From positions 186,001-250,000 of the forward strand of contig NZ_FWFP01000006.1 in NCBI RefSeq assembly GCF_900172215.1: DNA of 64,000 nucleotides, given 5' to 3'. Below the pieces are notes generated by a model. That model searched no databases, was not told the origin of the DNA, and worked only from the letters and a program-made list of their open reading frames with translations. Within the stretch, counting starts at the first letter, position 1; the number at the start of each line of letters is the position of its first letter. Positions 54,945 through 63,641 of the stretch are shown piece by piece. This DNA comes from Ruegeria meonggei. GTDB taxonomy: Bacteria; Pseudomonadota; Alphaproteobacteria; Rhodobacterales; Rhodobacteraceae. The position numbers and the translations under genes were made by a program.

Positions 54945-55907
54945 TTACGCCAACAGAGAGATGACGTAGACCGCATACAGAAGTGTCAACAGCAAGCCCC
55001 AGCCGCGCGTGATATCCTTTTTGAGAAACACAAACGGAATCAGCAACAGCGACGCGACCAGCATGACCCAAAGGTCAAACCGCAAGAATTCCGGGTCAAC
55101 AGGAATGCGCCCAAACAGGGTGGCGATACCGACGACAGCCAGCAGGTTGAACATGTTCGACCCGATCACGTTGCCCAGCGCAACATCGGCCTGACGACGC
55201 AAGGCAGCCATCACGGTAGTTGCCAGCTCCGGCAGGGACGTTCCGACTGCAACCAGGGTCAAGCCAATCACCGTCTCAGTCACCCCATAGGTGCGAGCAA
55301 TCTCTGTCGCATTCTCAACCAACAGATGCGCCCCCATCGGCAGGCCGATCAATCCCAACACCAGATAGATCGATATCTTCCAATAGGGCATGTCGGGATC
55401 GGCCTCTTCCAGGCCGTCCAGCTCGTCATCCTCGGCGCAAGCGGCACCACAGGCTTTGCGATGGGCGCGGGCTTCACGGAACGCATTCCACAAAACCAGG
55501 CTGAGCGCGGCCAGCAATATGGCACCGCTGAACAGGTTGAAGACGCCACAAAAGGCCAGCCCGATAAACAGAACTGTCGCCAGCAGCATAAAGACATAGT
55601 TTTTACGGCTGTCACATTCGCTGGTGTGCAGCGTCGCCAACAAGGCGGGCAACCCCAAAACCAGCAGGATGTTTGCCGTATTCGATCCCACTACGTTTCC
55701 CAGAGCAATCCCCGGCGCGTTTTCCTTAATCGCGCTGATGGCAATCAGCAATTCCGGGGCCGAGGTCCCAAACGCCACAATCGTCAGGCTGACAATCAGG
55801 GCAGGCACGCCCAGACGCAAGCTCAGGTTCACCGCTCCGCGCACCAGTGCATCGCCCGCCAGCAACAGGATCAGCAATCCAAGGCCGGATAACAGCCATG
55901 CCGTCAT
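54945..55907 (-). CDS. Calcium/sodium (cation) antiporter, YrbG-like
   Basis: This 320-residue inner-membrane protein has two alpha-repeat halves: IVAFGTSAPELLIAISAIKENAPGIALGNVVGSN and LVAVGTSLPELATTVMAALRRQADVALGNVIGSN in pattern, each with the ion-binding GTSxPE and GNVxGSN. About ten helices. It exchanges calcium or sodium for other cations. The ATG overlaps the preceding small zinc-ribbon gene as ATGA. Confidence 0.93.
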   Translation of the reverse strand: MTAWLLSGLGLLILLLAGDALVRGAVNLSLRLGVPALIVSLTIVAFGTSAPELLIAISAIKENAPGIALGNVVGSNTANILLVLGLPALLATLHTSECDSRKNYVFMLLATVLFIGLAFCGVFNLFSGAILLAALSLVLWNAFREARAHRKACGAACAEDDELDGLEEADPDMPYWKISIYLVLGLIGLPMGAHLLVENATEIARTYGVTETVIGLTLVAVGTSLPELATTVMAALRRQADVALGNVIGSNMFNLLAVVGIATLFGRIPVDPEFLRFDLWVMLVASLLLIPFVFLKKDITRGWGLLLTLLYAVYVISLLA

Positions 55908-56074
55908 GTACGGCCTCCTTTTTTGCAGGCGCAGGGGCCTTTGCCGATCCTGAACCGCCCGCAGCGCGGACATCTTGCCGATTGTAACCGCTTCTGTCCC
56001 GGATAGCGCAGTTTTCCAAACATCGCCAATACGCCTATGGCAACAAGGAAGAGGGTTACAATCTTGATAATCAC
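55904..56074 (-). CDS. Small membrane protein with C-terminal zinc-ribbon-like cysteines
   Basis: This 56-residue protein has one N-terminal helix (VIIKIVTLFLVAIGVLAMF), then RYPGQKR and a Cys pattern CPRC-x9-CAC, followed by basic residues. GTG at 56074 follows the SppA stop by one base and the stop overlaps the antiporter ATG, so it is coupled on both sides. An alternative ATG seven codons upstream overlaps sppA. I do not know the family; similar short proteins are easily missed. Confidence 0.7.
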   Translation of the reverse strand: MIIKIVTLFLVAIGVLAMFGKLRYPGQKRLQSARCPRCGRFRIGKGPCACKKGGRT

Positions 56075-56075
56075 G

Positions 56076-56873
56076 TCACAAACCGAAACGCGCATAGGCG
56101 GCGCGTTCTTCAAGCCCGACAATAGCGTCCTGCGCCATCGCGGCCCCAAACCGCGACCAGAAGGGTTTGCGCAGCCCGTAGCGGCGGAATTTGACCTTGT
56201 CGCCAAATCGCTTCTGCATCTCTGGTTTCAGATGTCCGATACCGTCAATCAGGCCCAGTTCCTGTGCGCGGCGGGCCAGCCATATCTCACCTGTGAACAG
56301 GTCCTGGCTGTCGTCCAGCTTGGTGCCGCGCCGGGTTTTAACATAAGCAATAAAATTTTCGTGGATATCCGCCAGCAGGGTTTCCAGCCGCACGACATCC
56401 TCTTTCTTTTCCGGCGAGAACGGGTCCAACATGGATTTCGATTGCCCCGCCGTGTGCACACGCCGCTCAATTCCCTGCCGTTTCAGCAGGACATGCGCGC
56501 CAAACCCCGAAGAAATCACCCCGATCGATCCCAGAACCGAGCTGTCATCCGCATAAATCTCGTCTGCTGCGGCAGCCAACCAATACCCGCCCGAAGCCGC
56601 GACATCCTCGACAAATCCGATCACCGGGACCTTTAACTCATCCGACAAACGACGGATACGCGCGCCGATCAGAGAGCTTTGCACCGGCGATCCGCCGGGT
56701 GAGTTGATCTCCAGCGCGACAGCGGCTGGTTTTCCCTTGCGAAAGGCTTTCTCGAGAACGGGGGCAAGCGCAGTGTCCGACAGGGACCCGCGCCCTGCCA
56801 TTCCGATGGCACCGGACAGGCGCACAACGGCCACGCAAGGTTGCTTTTTAAGAAACGGTAGGCTGAGCTTCAT
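56076..56873 (-). CDS. Signal peptide peptidase SppA/SohB family (S49)
   Basis: This 265-residue protein is a membrane-associated serine protease. LEINSPGGSPVQS near residue 55, the nucleophile Ser94 in EDVAASGGYWLAA and a probable general base Lys146 in AGQSKSMLDPF are present. It lacks the second half of long SppA, so it is the short type. An N-terminal hydrophobic segment is weak. It leads an operon with the small zinc-ribbon protein, the antiporter and the SDR. Confidence 0.9.
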   Translation of the reverse strand: MKLSLPFLKKQPCVAVVRLSGAIGMAGRGSLSDTALAPVLEKAFRKGKPAAVALEINSPGGSPVQSSLIGARIRRLSDELKVPVIGFVEDVAASGGYWLAAAADEIYADDSSVLGSIGVISSGFGAHVLLKRQGIERRVHTAGQSKSMLDPFSPEKKEDVVRLETLLADIHENFIAYVKTRRGTKLDDSQDLFTGEIWLARRAQELGLIDGIGHLKPEMQKRFGDKVKFRRYGLRKPFWSRFGAAMAQDAIVGLEERAAYARFGL

Positions 56874-56986
56874 GGGTGCCGATGTAGAGTGCGCCAGACT
56901 TGTAAACAAGGGACCGACTGACCGTTAGATGCAACGTGAACACATTTCCTGAGGGCAACGGGCAAAAATGCAACGCCCGATACACC

Positions 56987-57748
56987 CTAGCTGCGAATGC
57001 GCCAGCCGGTTTTGAAAATCCACCAGATAAAGCCCAGACAGGCCCCGGTAAAAACCACTATTGCCAGCAGGCTGTACCCGATCGGCACATCCGCCAGCCC
57101 ATAAAACGACCACCGGAAGCCCGAGATCAGATAGACCACCGGATTGAACAGCGTGATGGTTTGCCACACAGGTGGCAGCATAGAGATCGAATAGAAAGTA
57201 CCACCCAGAAAGATCAGCGGCGTCACCACCAGTTGCGGCACCAGCGACATCTGTTCAAAATTGCTGGCCCAGATGCCGATGATGAACCCCAACAGTGAAA
57301 AACTAAGACAGGTCAGCACCAGGAAAGCGACCATGGCTACGGGGTGTTCGATCTGCAAATCCACAAAGAAACTGGCGGTAATCAGAATCACGAAGCCTAC
57401 GAACAAGGCTTTGGTCGCAGCAGCGCCAACATAGCCAATCACGATCTCGATAAAGTTGACCGGAGCGGATAGCAGCTCATAGATCGTGCCCAGAAATTTC
57501 GGGAAATAGATGCCGAAGGACGCGTTGGATATGGCCAGCATCACCACCGACAGCATGATCAGCCCCGGCACGATGAAGGCCCCGTAAGACACACCCTCGA
57601 CCTCTTGAATGCGGCTACCGATGGCGGTGCCGAAAACTACGAAATACAGCGATGTCGACAGAACCGGAGAGAAAAAGCTCTGCGCCAATGTGCGAAAGAA
57701 CCGGGCCATTTCGAACCGGTATATGGCGGCGATTGCGGACCAGTTCAT
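56987..57748 (-). CDS. ABC-2 type transporter permease
   Basis: This 253-residue protein has six hydrophobic helices. [23 protein letters not shown] and the [32 protein letters not shown] stretch are typical of the NodJ/DrrB-like exporters. It overlaps the ATPase gene as ATGA. The substrate is unknown. Confidence 0.92.
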   Translation of the reverse strand: MNWSAIAAIYRFEMARFFRTLAQSFFSPVLSTSLYFVVFGTAIGSRIQEVEGVSYGAFIVPGLIMLSVVMLAISNASFGIYFPKFLGTIYELLSAPVNFIEIVIGYVGAAATKALFVGFVILITASFFVDLQIEHPVAMVAFLVLTCLSFSLLGFIIGIWASNFEQMSLVPQLVVTPLIFLGGTFYSISMLPPVWQTITLFNPVVYLISGFRWSFYGLADVPIGYSLLAIVVFTGACLGFIWWIFKTGWRIRS

Positions 57749-58674
57749 GCGGGTTCTCCGGACACCAGGTTGACAAATATCTCTTCCAGGCTCGACTGCC
57801 GGGTTTGCACATCACGCAACACCAGACCTGCTTGCGCCACGTCGTTCAACAGCGTGGTAATGCCAGTACGGTCGGCGTTGGTATCGTAGGTATAGACCAG
57901 AGCGTCGCCGTTTCCGTTAAGTGCAAGGTTATGCGCGGCCAGAGTGTCTGGGATGGTTGCAATAGGTTCGGTCAGCATCACTTCGATCTGCTTTTTCCCC
58001 ATCTGTGCCATCAGTGTGTCTTTGTCCTGCACTAACAGAAGCTCACCTTTGTCGATGACGCCGACGCGATCGGCAATGGCTTCGGCCTCTTCGATATAAT
58101 GGGTGGTCAGGATAATGGTGACACCGGCCTGCTTCAGCTCGGCCACGATCTCCCACATGTCCTTGCGCAGCTCGACATCAACACCGGCGGTAGGCTCGTC
58201 CAGAAACAGCACGCGCGGCTCATGCGCCAACGCCTTGGCAATCAGCACCCGGCGCTTCATACCCCCAGAGAGTTCCTTGATCGCGTTCTTACGTTTGTCC
58301 CACAGGGATAATTTGCGCAGAATCTCTTCGATCAGGGCATCATTGCGCCTATGACCAAAGAGGCCGCGCGACAAACGCACCGTATTCCAGACCTTCTCGA
58401 ACGGCTCCAGCGCGATTTCCTGCGGCACCAGACCGATCAGCCGTCGCGCGGCGCGAAACTCGGCCTGAATGTCGTGGCCCCCAACCGTCACCGTGCCTGA
58501 TGTCGGTGTAGTGATGCCGCAAACGGTGGAGATCAAGGTCGTCTTACCCGCCCCGTTCGGCCCCAGCAGCGCCAGAATTTCCCCCTGCTCGATATCCAGT
58601 GACACGCCTTTGAGCGCTTCAAACCCATCGGCATAGGATTTACGTAGATTCTTGATTGAGAGGATGGTCGTCAT
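57745..58674 (-). CDS. ABC transporter ATP-binding protein (exporter type)
   Basis: This 309-residue ATPase has Walker [10 protein letters not shown], signature LSGGMKRRV, Walker [14 protein letters not shown] and a switch histidine in [11 protein letters not shown]-terminal ~75-residue regulatory domain follows. It pairs with the ABC-2 permease downstream. Confidence 0.94.
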   Translation of the reverse strand: MTTILSIKNLRKSYADGFEALKGVSLDIEQGEILALLGPNGAGKTTLISTVCGITTPTSGTVTVGGHDIQAEFRAARRLIGLVPQEIALEPFEKVWNTVRLSRGLFGHRRNDALIEEILRKLSLWDKRKNAIKELSGGMKRRVLIAKALAHEPRVLFLDEPTAGVDVELRKDMWEIVAELKQAGVTIILTTHYIEEAEAIADRVGVIDKGELLLVQDKDTLMAQMGKKQIEVMLTEPIATIPDTLAAHNLALNGNGDALVYTYDTNADRTGITTLLNDVAQAGLVLRDVQTRQSSLEEIFVNLVSGEPA

Positions 58675-58774
58675 GCAAGTTCCCTGTTCTGCCGGGGACC
58701 CTACCCCGCGCGACCGTCGTAGAACAGGTCAATTTCGCACATCTCCCCTCGCTTTTTTGCAGAGCGAAAACAGC

Positions 58775-60040
58775 TCAGGCCCGAGCGTTTTCCCGCATTT
58801 CGGCAATGCGTTTTTGCACCAGTTCAACATGCAGCCGGGCATCATACTGCCCCTGCCGAAAGGCCGCAGGCAAGCGTAATGCTGCCAGTCGGTCATCCAA
58901 TTCACTCAGATGTGCCTGCATCTCGCGCAGCGCGTTCCCATCTGGATCATTGGCCAGATCCAGCTCAATCTCGCGGATCTCGGGGTAGTGCTGCCAGACC
59001 CGCCAACGCATCGCATAAGCATAGGCAAGGGGCACCAGCCGCATCAGCGGGACGACGATGAAAAAGAAAGGCAGCAACAGCAACAGCACCCGGTTGATCT
59101 GTGCGGCGATCCAATAGGGCAACCAGTTGTGCCAGGTCGATGGGCCTTCAAGGATCAACTGCCGGGCGGTGTTGCTGACGGTCAGACCGGTCCCTTCGAG
59201 GCTGGGAAAAACACCCGGGTCGGTGATGATTCCGCGTGTCCTGTGCAATTCGATGGCCGCCATCGTCAGGCGGTTTATCAACGCCGGATGCAGGTCGGGT
59301 CGTACAACCAACCGGGCTTCGATTGCAACAAGGTCGACGGGCCGGGGTGGCAGCACCGGGTCCAGCGACATACCACCTGCCGGAACCGTCACTACTGACG
59401 CATATTCCAGCCGGCGCGAGATCGCCTCGGCATGAACCAGATCCAGAACTCGCAATCCCTGTTCCTCATAAGCGGCCTTCAGGTAGGGCGCTTCGATCGG
59501 CGCAACATAGACGGCGATATCCAATTGCCCGTCCAGTAAGGCTGCGGCGGCATCTGCATAAGGAATGTGCAGATGCGTATTGGCGGCCTCAGACAGACCC
59601 ACCGCCCGTTCAAAATCACGAAAGGCCGCCGCAGTCCCGGACCCCGGAGCGCCGCTGTTTATCCGCAGCCCCGACCACAGGGCAGGATTCCGGGGAATGG
59701 TCGCTGCCTCATTGACCAGAAAGACAATCGGTTCAAAGAACACCGCCCCGACAGCTTCGCCACGGGAGATATCCATTTGAATTCCACCTTGCAAAAAGGC
59801 CGCATCTACCGCCCCCCGTTCCAGCAACCCGGCGTTTTCAACGGACCCGGCGGTTTCCAGAATTTCCAGCTGAATATCATCGCGTGCAAGGATCGCCGCA
59901 TAGTCCTGCGCAACTGTCTCATAGGCGCCGCCTGCAGGCCCCGCTGCCAGAACCAGACGACTGGGCGGATGCAGGCGGGCCAGCACACCCACCACCACCG
60001 CCAGGGCCACTGCGCTTCCCAAAAGGATCCACAACCGCAT
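58775..60040 (-). CDS. TAXI family TRAP transporter substrate-binding protein with C-terminal membrane segment
   Basis: This 421-residue protein has an N-terminal hydrophobic anchor or signal (residues ~3-22). The TAXI-like solute-binding fold (LVLAAGPAGGAYETVAQDYAAIL, GSVENAGLLERGAVDAAFLQGG) follows. A further hydrophobic segment near residue 335-360 (VLLLLLPFFFIVVPLMRL) is atypical of binding proteins. No DctM/Q membrane subunits are near, so it is an orphan. The ATG at 60040 has GAGG upstream. Confidence 0.87.
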   Translation of the reverse strand: MRLWILLGSAVALAVVVGVLARLHPPSRLVLAAGPAGGAYETVAQDYAAILARDDIQLEILETAGSVENAGLLERGAVDAAFLQGGIQMDISRGEAVGAVFFEPIVFLVNEAATIPRNPALWSGLRINSGAPGSGTAAAFRDFERAVGLSEAANTHLHIPYADAAAALLDGQLDIAVYVAPIEAPYLKAAYEEQGLRVLDLVHAEAISRRLEYASVVTVPAGGMSLDPVLPPRPVDLVAIEARLVVRPDLHPALINRLTMAAIELHRTRGIITDPGVFPSLEGTGLTVSNTARQLILEGPSTWHNWLPYWIAAQINRVLLLLLPFFFIVVPLMRLVPLAYAYAMRWRVWQHYPEIREIELDLANDPDGNALREMQAHLSELDDRLAALRLPAAFRQGQYDARLHVELVQKRIAEMRENARA

Positions 60041-60165
60041 AGCGCGCCTCGCTTTCCATCCCGGGCAGAACGCTAAGGGGCCTGCAACCATCTGACAAGG
60101 CACCAGACTCAGGTCTTGCTATTTGCGAGTGTTCCCGAAAACCTGCGCAAAACACGGGGGGAACA

Positions 60166-61275
60166 ATGCTGAACGGGACACGGATCATCGAGATCGAGGG
60201 GTTGGGCCCCGGCCCCTTTGCGGCAATGCTGCTGGCGGATTTGGGTGCCGACGTCATCACCATCCACCGCAAAGATCAGGCTGCTGTGCCGGGCATGCCG
60301 GAACAATCCGTTCTGGATCGCGGCAAACGTTCGATCGATCTGGACCTCAAAGACCCCGCCGATCTGAGCGTCGCCAAACGTCTTGTCGCCTCAGCTGACG
60401 CGCTGATCGAGGGCTTTCGCCCCGGTGTGATGGAAAAGCTCGGCCTCGGCCCTGACACCTGCCACGCCCTGAACCCTAAACTGATCTATGGCCGCATGAC
60501 CGGATGGGGGCAGGACAGCCCGCTGTCCGACACAGCCGGGCATGATCTGAACTACATCGCCCTGTCCGGGGCGCTCTGGTATGCGTCCCAGGCAGATCAA
60601 CCACCGCAAACGCCGGCGACGCTGGTGGGGGATATTGGTGGTGGCGCGATGTATTTGGTTGCGGGGATTCTTGCTGGTCTGCTCAACGCGCATAAAACCG
60701 GTCAGGGCACAATCGTGGATGCTGCAATCTATGACGGCTCAGCCCATATGATGAACCTGCTGATGAGTATGGGTCAGACCGGGAACCTGTCAGACACACG
60801 CGGCCAAAGCCTGCTGGACGGCCCCCATTGGAGTGGTACCTACACCTGCGCCGATGGTGGGTTTGTCACGGTGCAATGCCTTGAGTCCAAATTCTACGCG
60901 CTGTTTCTGCAAAAGATGGGGCTGGCGGACGATCCGGACTTCCAACAGCAATATCAGTCAGATGCCTGGCCCGCCCTGACCAAACGCCTCAGCCGTATGT
61001 TCGCAAGAAAACCTCGCGATCACTGGACAGCTATGTTCGAAGGCAGCGATGCCTGCGTCGCACCTGTTCTTACCCCGTCCGAGGCGCAAGCACACCCAAT
61101 GAACACCGCGCGCCAAACCTGGCAAAACCCAGATGACACCTTGCAAGCTGCCGCCGCCCCGCGGTTTTCCACTACCTATTGGCACCCTAAACCCAGCCCA
61201 AAACGTGGCGAGCACAAGCAGGAAATCCTTGACGAGCTCAACGCCATCACGCCACCCGCCTCTTCATCCGGCTAG
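60166..61275 (+). CDS. CaiB/BaiF family CoA-transferase, alpha-methylacyl-CoA racemase type
   Basis: This 369-residue class III CoA-transferase fold protein has EIEGLGPGPFAAMLLADLGADVI at the N-terminus, GFRPGVMEKLGLGP, GRMTGWGQ, and AGHDLNYIALSGAL, as in 2-methylacyl-CoA racemases. It would epimerise branched acyl-CoA for beta-oxidation. Other CoA transfers are possible. It is divergent from the TAXI gene and converges on hemE. Confidence 0.9.
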   Translation: MLNGTRIIEIEGLGPGPFAAMLLADLGADVITIHRKDQAAVPGMPEQSVLDRGKRSIDLDLKDPADLSVAKRLVASADALIEGFRPGVMEKLGLGPDTCHALNPKLIYGRMTGWGQDSPLSDTAGHDLNYIALSGALWYASQADQPPQTPATLVGDIGGGAMYLVAGILAGLLNAHKTGQGTIVDAAIYDGSAHMMNLLMSMGQTGNLSDTRGQSLLDGPHWSGTYTCADGGFVTVQCLESKFYALFLQKMGLADDPDFQQQYQSDAWPALTKRLSRMFARKPRDHWTAMFEGSDACVAPVLTPSEAQAHPMNTARQTWQNPDDTLQAAAAPRFSTTYWHPKPSPKRGEHKQEILDELNAITPPASSSG

Positions 61276-61288
61276 AAATATCCCAAGA

Positions 61289-61305
61289 AAGGGGCTGGCC
61301 CCCTT
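61289..61305 (-). terminator. Possible terminator of hemE
   Basis: On the minus strand AAGGGG and CCCCTT form a 6-bp stem around GCCAG, followed by TCTTGGG. It lies a few bases after the hemE stop. The stem is short. Confidence 0.4.
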
Positions 61306-61310
61306 ACCGG

Positions 61311-62345
61311 TTACCGATCCCGCACCGCGTCGATCATCAGTTGCACATTCGCAGGATCTGCATCCGGCGTGATGCCGTGACCCAGGTTGAAAATATGCGG
61401 GCCATTCGAGAACGCCTCGACAATGCGCCGCGTCTCATCCACCAACGCCTGCCCACCGGCCACCATATGGGACGAGGCCAGATTGCCCTGAACACACCCA
61501 TCCACCTGCACATGCTCGGCCCCCCAATCGGGCGATACCGAATTGTCCAGCGCAACGCAGTCCACACCCGTTGCCTTGGCAAAACCGATATACCCGTCGC
61601 CTGCCTCACGCGGGAAGCCGATGACAGGGATGCCGGGGTGGCGTGCCTTGATGGCCTGCGTGATCACCCGACAGGGCTCGACCGCGTATTTCTGAAACGC
61701 ATCCCCCTTGAGCGATCCGGCCCAGCTGTCGAAGATCTTGACGACCTCGGCCCCGGCCTCAATCTGGGCCGATAGGTATTCGATGGTCGCCAGTGTGATC
61801 CGGTCAAGCAGGGCCTCGAACAAAGCCGTATTGCCCTCGCGCAGTGCATGCGCCGGCCCCTGATCCGGGGTGCCGCGGCCTGCAATCATATAAGTGGCGA
61901 CGGTCCATGGTGCGCCTGCAAACCCGATCAGTGTGGTATCCGATGGCAGCTCGCGCGACAGGATACGGACGGTTTCGTAAACCGGCGACAGGGTCTCGTG
62001 GATATCAGCAACCGGCTTCAGCGCATCAAACTCGGATTGCTGAGTTATGGTCGACAGGCGTGGGCCTTCACCGGTGACAAACCACAGATCCGCGCCCAGC
62101 GCCTGCGGCACCAGCAAAATATCGGCAAACAAGATTGCCGCGTCGAACCCATAGCGGCGAATGGGCTGCAACGTGACTTCGGCCGCAAGTTCGGGGTTGT
62201 AACACAGCGACAGGAAGTCTCCGGCTTGTGCGCGGGTCGCCCGGTATTCCGGCAAATACCGCCCGGCCTGGCGCATCATCCAGATCGGCGGCACGTCCTG
62301 TACCTCACCGGCCAGCGCCCGCAGCAGTTTTTTCGTCTCGGCCAT
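61311..62345 (-). CDS. hemE: Uroporphyrinogen decarboxylase
   Basis: This 344-residue cytoplasmic enzyme decarboxylates uroporphyrinogen III to coproporphyrinogen III in heme and chlorophyll synthesis. [17 protein letters not shown] and [14 protein letters not shown] are the family signatures. The start [11 protein letters not shown] at 62345 has AAGG upstream. It is divergent from hemC, the gene two steps earlier in the pathway. Confidence 0.96.
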   Translation of the reverse strand: MAETKKLLRALAGEVQDVPPIWMMRQAGRYLPEYRATRAQAGDFLSLCYNPELAAEVTLQPIRRYGFDAAILFADILLVPQALGADLWFVTGEGPRLSTITQQSEFDALKPVADIHETLSPVYETVRILSRELPSDTTLIGFAGAPWTVATYMIAGRGTPDQGPAHALREGNTALFEALLDRITLATIEYLSAQIEAGAEVVKIFDSWAGSLKGDAFQKYAVEPCRVITQAIKARHPGIPVIGFPREAGDGYIGFAKATGVDCVALDNSVSPDWGAEHVQVDGCVQGNLASSHMVAGGQALVDETRRIVEAFSNGPHIFNLGHGITPDADPANVQLMIDAVRDR

Positions 62346-62398
62346 CCTTGCCCCCAATCGTCTGGTTTGTGGCAACGGGTCATCCTTCGGCGGCAATT

Positions 62399-62445
62399 TG
62401 TCAAGCGCTGCCCCCATTGTCAGGGCAATGTGACGCGACTAAAGC
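62399..62445. promoter_or_regulatory. Interlocked hemE and hemC promoter region
   Basis: For hemE (minus), a consensus TTGACA lies at 62404-62399, with a poor -10. For hemC (plus), TTGTCA (62417-62422), a 17-base spacer and TAAAGC (62440-62445) fit a promoter only eight bases before the ATG. Both boxes fall within 50 bases. Confidence 0.4.
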
Positions 62446-62452
62446 TGTCACC

Positions 62453-63412
62453 ATGACACTGACCCTGCCCTCCCCCGCCTCACCGTTCAAGATCGGCACC
62501 CGTGGTTCGCCTCTGGCGCTGGCGCAAGCCTATGAAACCCGACAACGGCTGGGTGCTGCCTTTGACTTGCCCGAAGACGCGTTCGAGATCGTGGTTATCA
62601 AGACCACCGGCGATAACCGCGCCATGATCGACGCGGACCGTCCGCTGAAAGAGATCGGCAACAAGGGCCTGTTCACCAAAGAGATAGAAGAGGCGATGCT
62701 GCGGGGCGATATCGACATCGCCGTGCATTCCACCAAGGATATGCCGGTCGAACAGCCTGACGGCCTGGTGCTGGACACGTTCCTGCCGCGTGAAGATGTG
62801 CGCGACGCTTTTATCTCAACCAGCCTAAGCTCGATCCACGAGCTGCCTGAGGGCGCAGTGGTCGGCACCTCATCCCTGCGCCGCCGCGCGCAGTTGCTGA
62901 ACCGCCGACCGGACCTGAACGTGGTTGAGTTTCGGGGCAACGTGCAAACCCGCCTGAAAAAACTGGGCGATGGCGTGGCCGATTGTACCTTTCTTGCCAT
63001 GGCTGGCATCCGACGCCTGAACATGGACGCGGTCCCCGCAACCGCGATCGAACCTGAGGACATGCTGCCCGCCATCGCGCAGGGCACAATTGGTATTGAG
63101 CGCCGCAGCGACGATTCCCGCGCCGGTGGAATGCTTGAGGCCGTTCACCACGCCGAAACCGGACAGAGACTGGCGGCCGAACGGGCGCTGCTGGCGGCGC
63201 TGGACGGGTCCTGCGAAACACCGATCGCCGGATTGGCGCAGATACAGGATGGCCAGTTGCGCCTGCGGGGCGAAGTGCTGCGCCCTGATGGATCCGAATC
63301 CATCGCCGAAGAGCTGGACGGCCCGATTGCCGATGGCCCGCAAATGGGTCTCGATTTGGCGGGAACCCTGCTGAAAAAAGCCGGTCCCGGATTCTTTGAT
63401 TGGAAAAATTAA
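62453..63412 (+). CDS. hemC: Porphobilinogen deaminase (hydroxymethylbilane synthase)
   Basis: This 319-residue enzyme joins four porphobilinogens. GTRGSPLALAQ at the N-terminus, HSTKDMP near residue 92, GTSSLRRRAQ near 138 and the cofactor-carrying Cys254 in DGSCETPIAG are all present. ATG at 62453 has no clear ribosome binding site (AAAGCTGTCACC). Confidence 0.96.
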   Translation: MTLTLPSPASPFKIGTRGSPLALAQAYETRQRLGAAFDLPEDAFEIVVIKTTGDNRAMIDADRPLKEIGNKGLFTKEIEEAMLRGDIDIAVHSTKDMPVEQPDGLVLDTFLPREDVRDAFISTSLSSIHELPEGAVVGTSSLRRRAQLLNRRPDLNVVEFRGNVQTRLKKLGDGVADCTFLAMAGIRRLNMDAVPATAIEPEDMLPAIAQGTIGIERRSDDSRAGGMLEAVHHAETGQRLAAERALLAALDGSCETPIAGLAQIQDGQLRLRGEVLRPDGSESIAEELDGPIADGPQMGLDLAGTLLKKAGPGFFDWKN

Positions 63413-63493
63413 TAAAAATTATCGCAATGTGAACTACTTCACAGCTGAGGGCCCGACCATCTGGCATTACAGTGTCATACCGATTGAGAAGTC

Positions 63494-63614
63494 GGGTTGG
63501 TCTCGAATAAGTCGAAAGATTAGGTCTTTTTTTTGTTTAAGTGGTATTCGAGGGGGCGAGACTAACCCTGATCTCCAATCAGTACGGGCCGCTGTCACAT
63601 TATGACAGCGGCCC
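63494..63614 (+). ncRNA. Candidate structured RNA between hemC and a class III aminotransferase gene
   Basis: GGGTTGGTCTCG (63494-63505) can pair with CGAGACTAACCC (63557-63568), 12 pairs with one G-U. CTCGAATA (63502-63509) can also pair with TATTCGAG (63545-63552), so two folds compete. A T8 run lies in the loop and a perfect 12-bp terminator ends the element. No reading frame of coding character covers it. It may be an independent sRNA or the hemC 3' UTR. Confidence 0.45.
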
Positions 63615-63620
63615 ATTTTC
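63586..63620 (+). terminator. Intrinsic terminator, plus strand
   Basis: GGGCCGCTGTCA (63586-63597) pairs perfectly with TGACAGCGGCCC (63603-63614) across CATTA, followed by ATTTTCTTT. Confidence 0.85.
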
Positions 63621-63641
63621 TTTCCCATTCGACCCCTTAGT

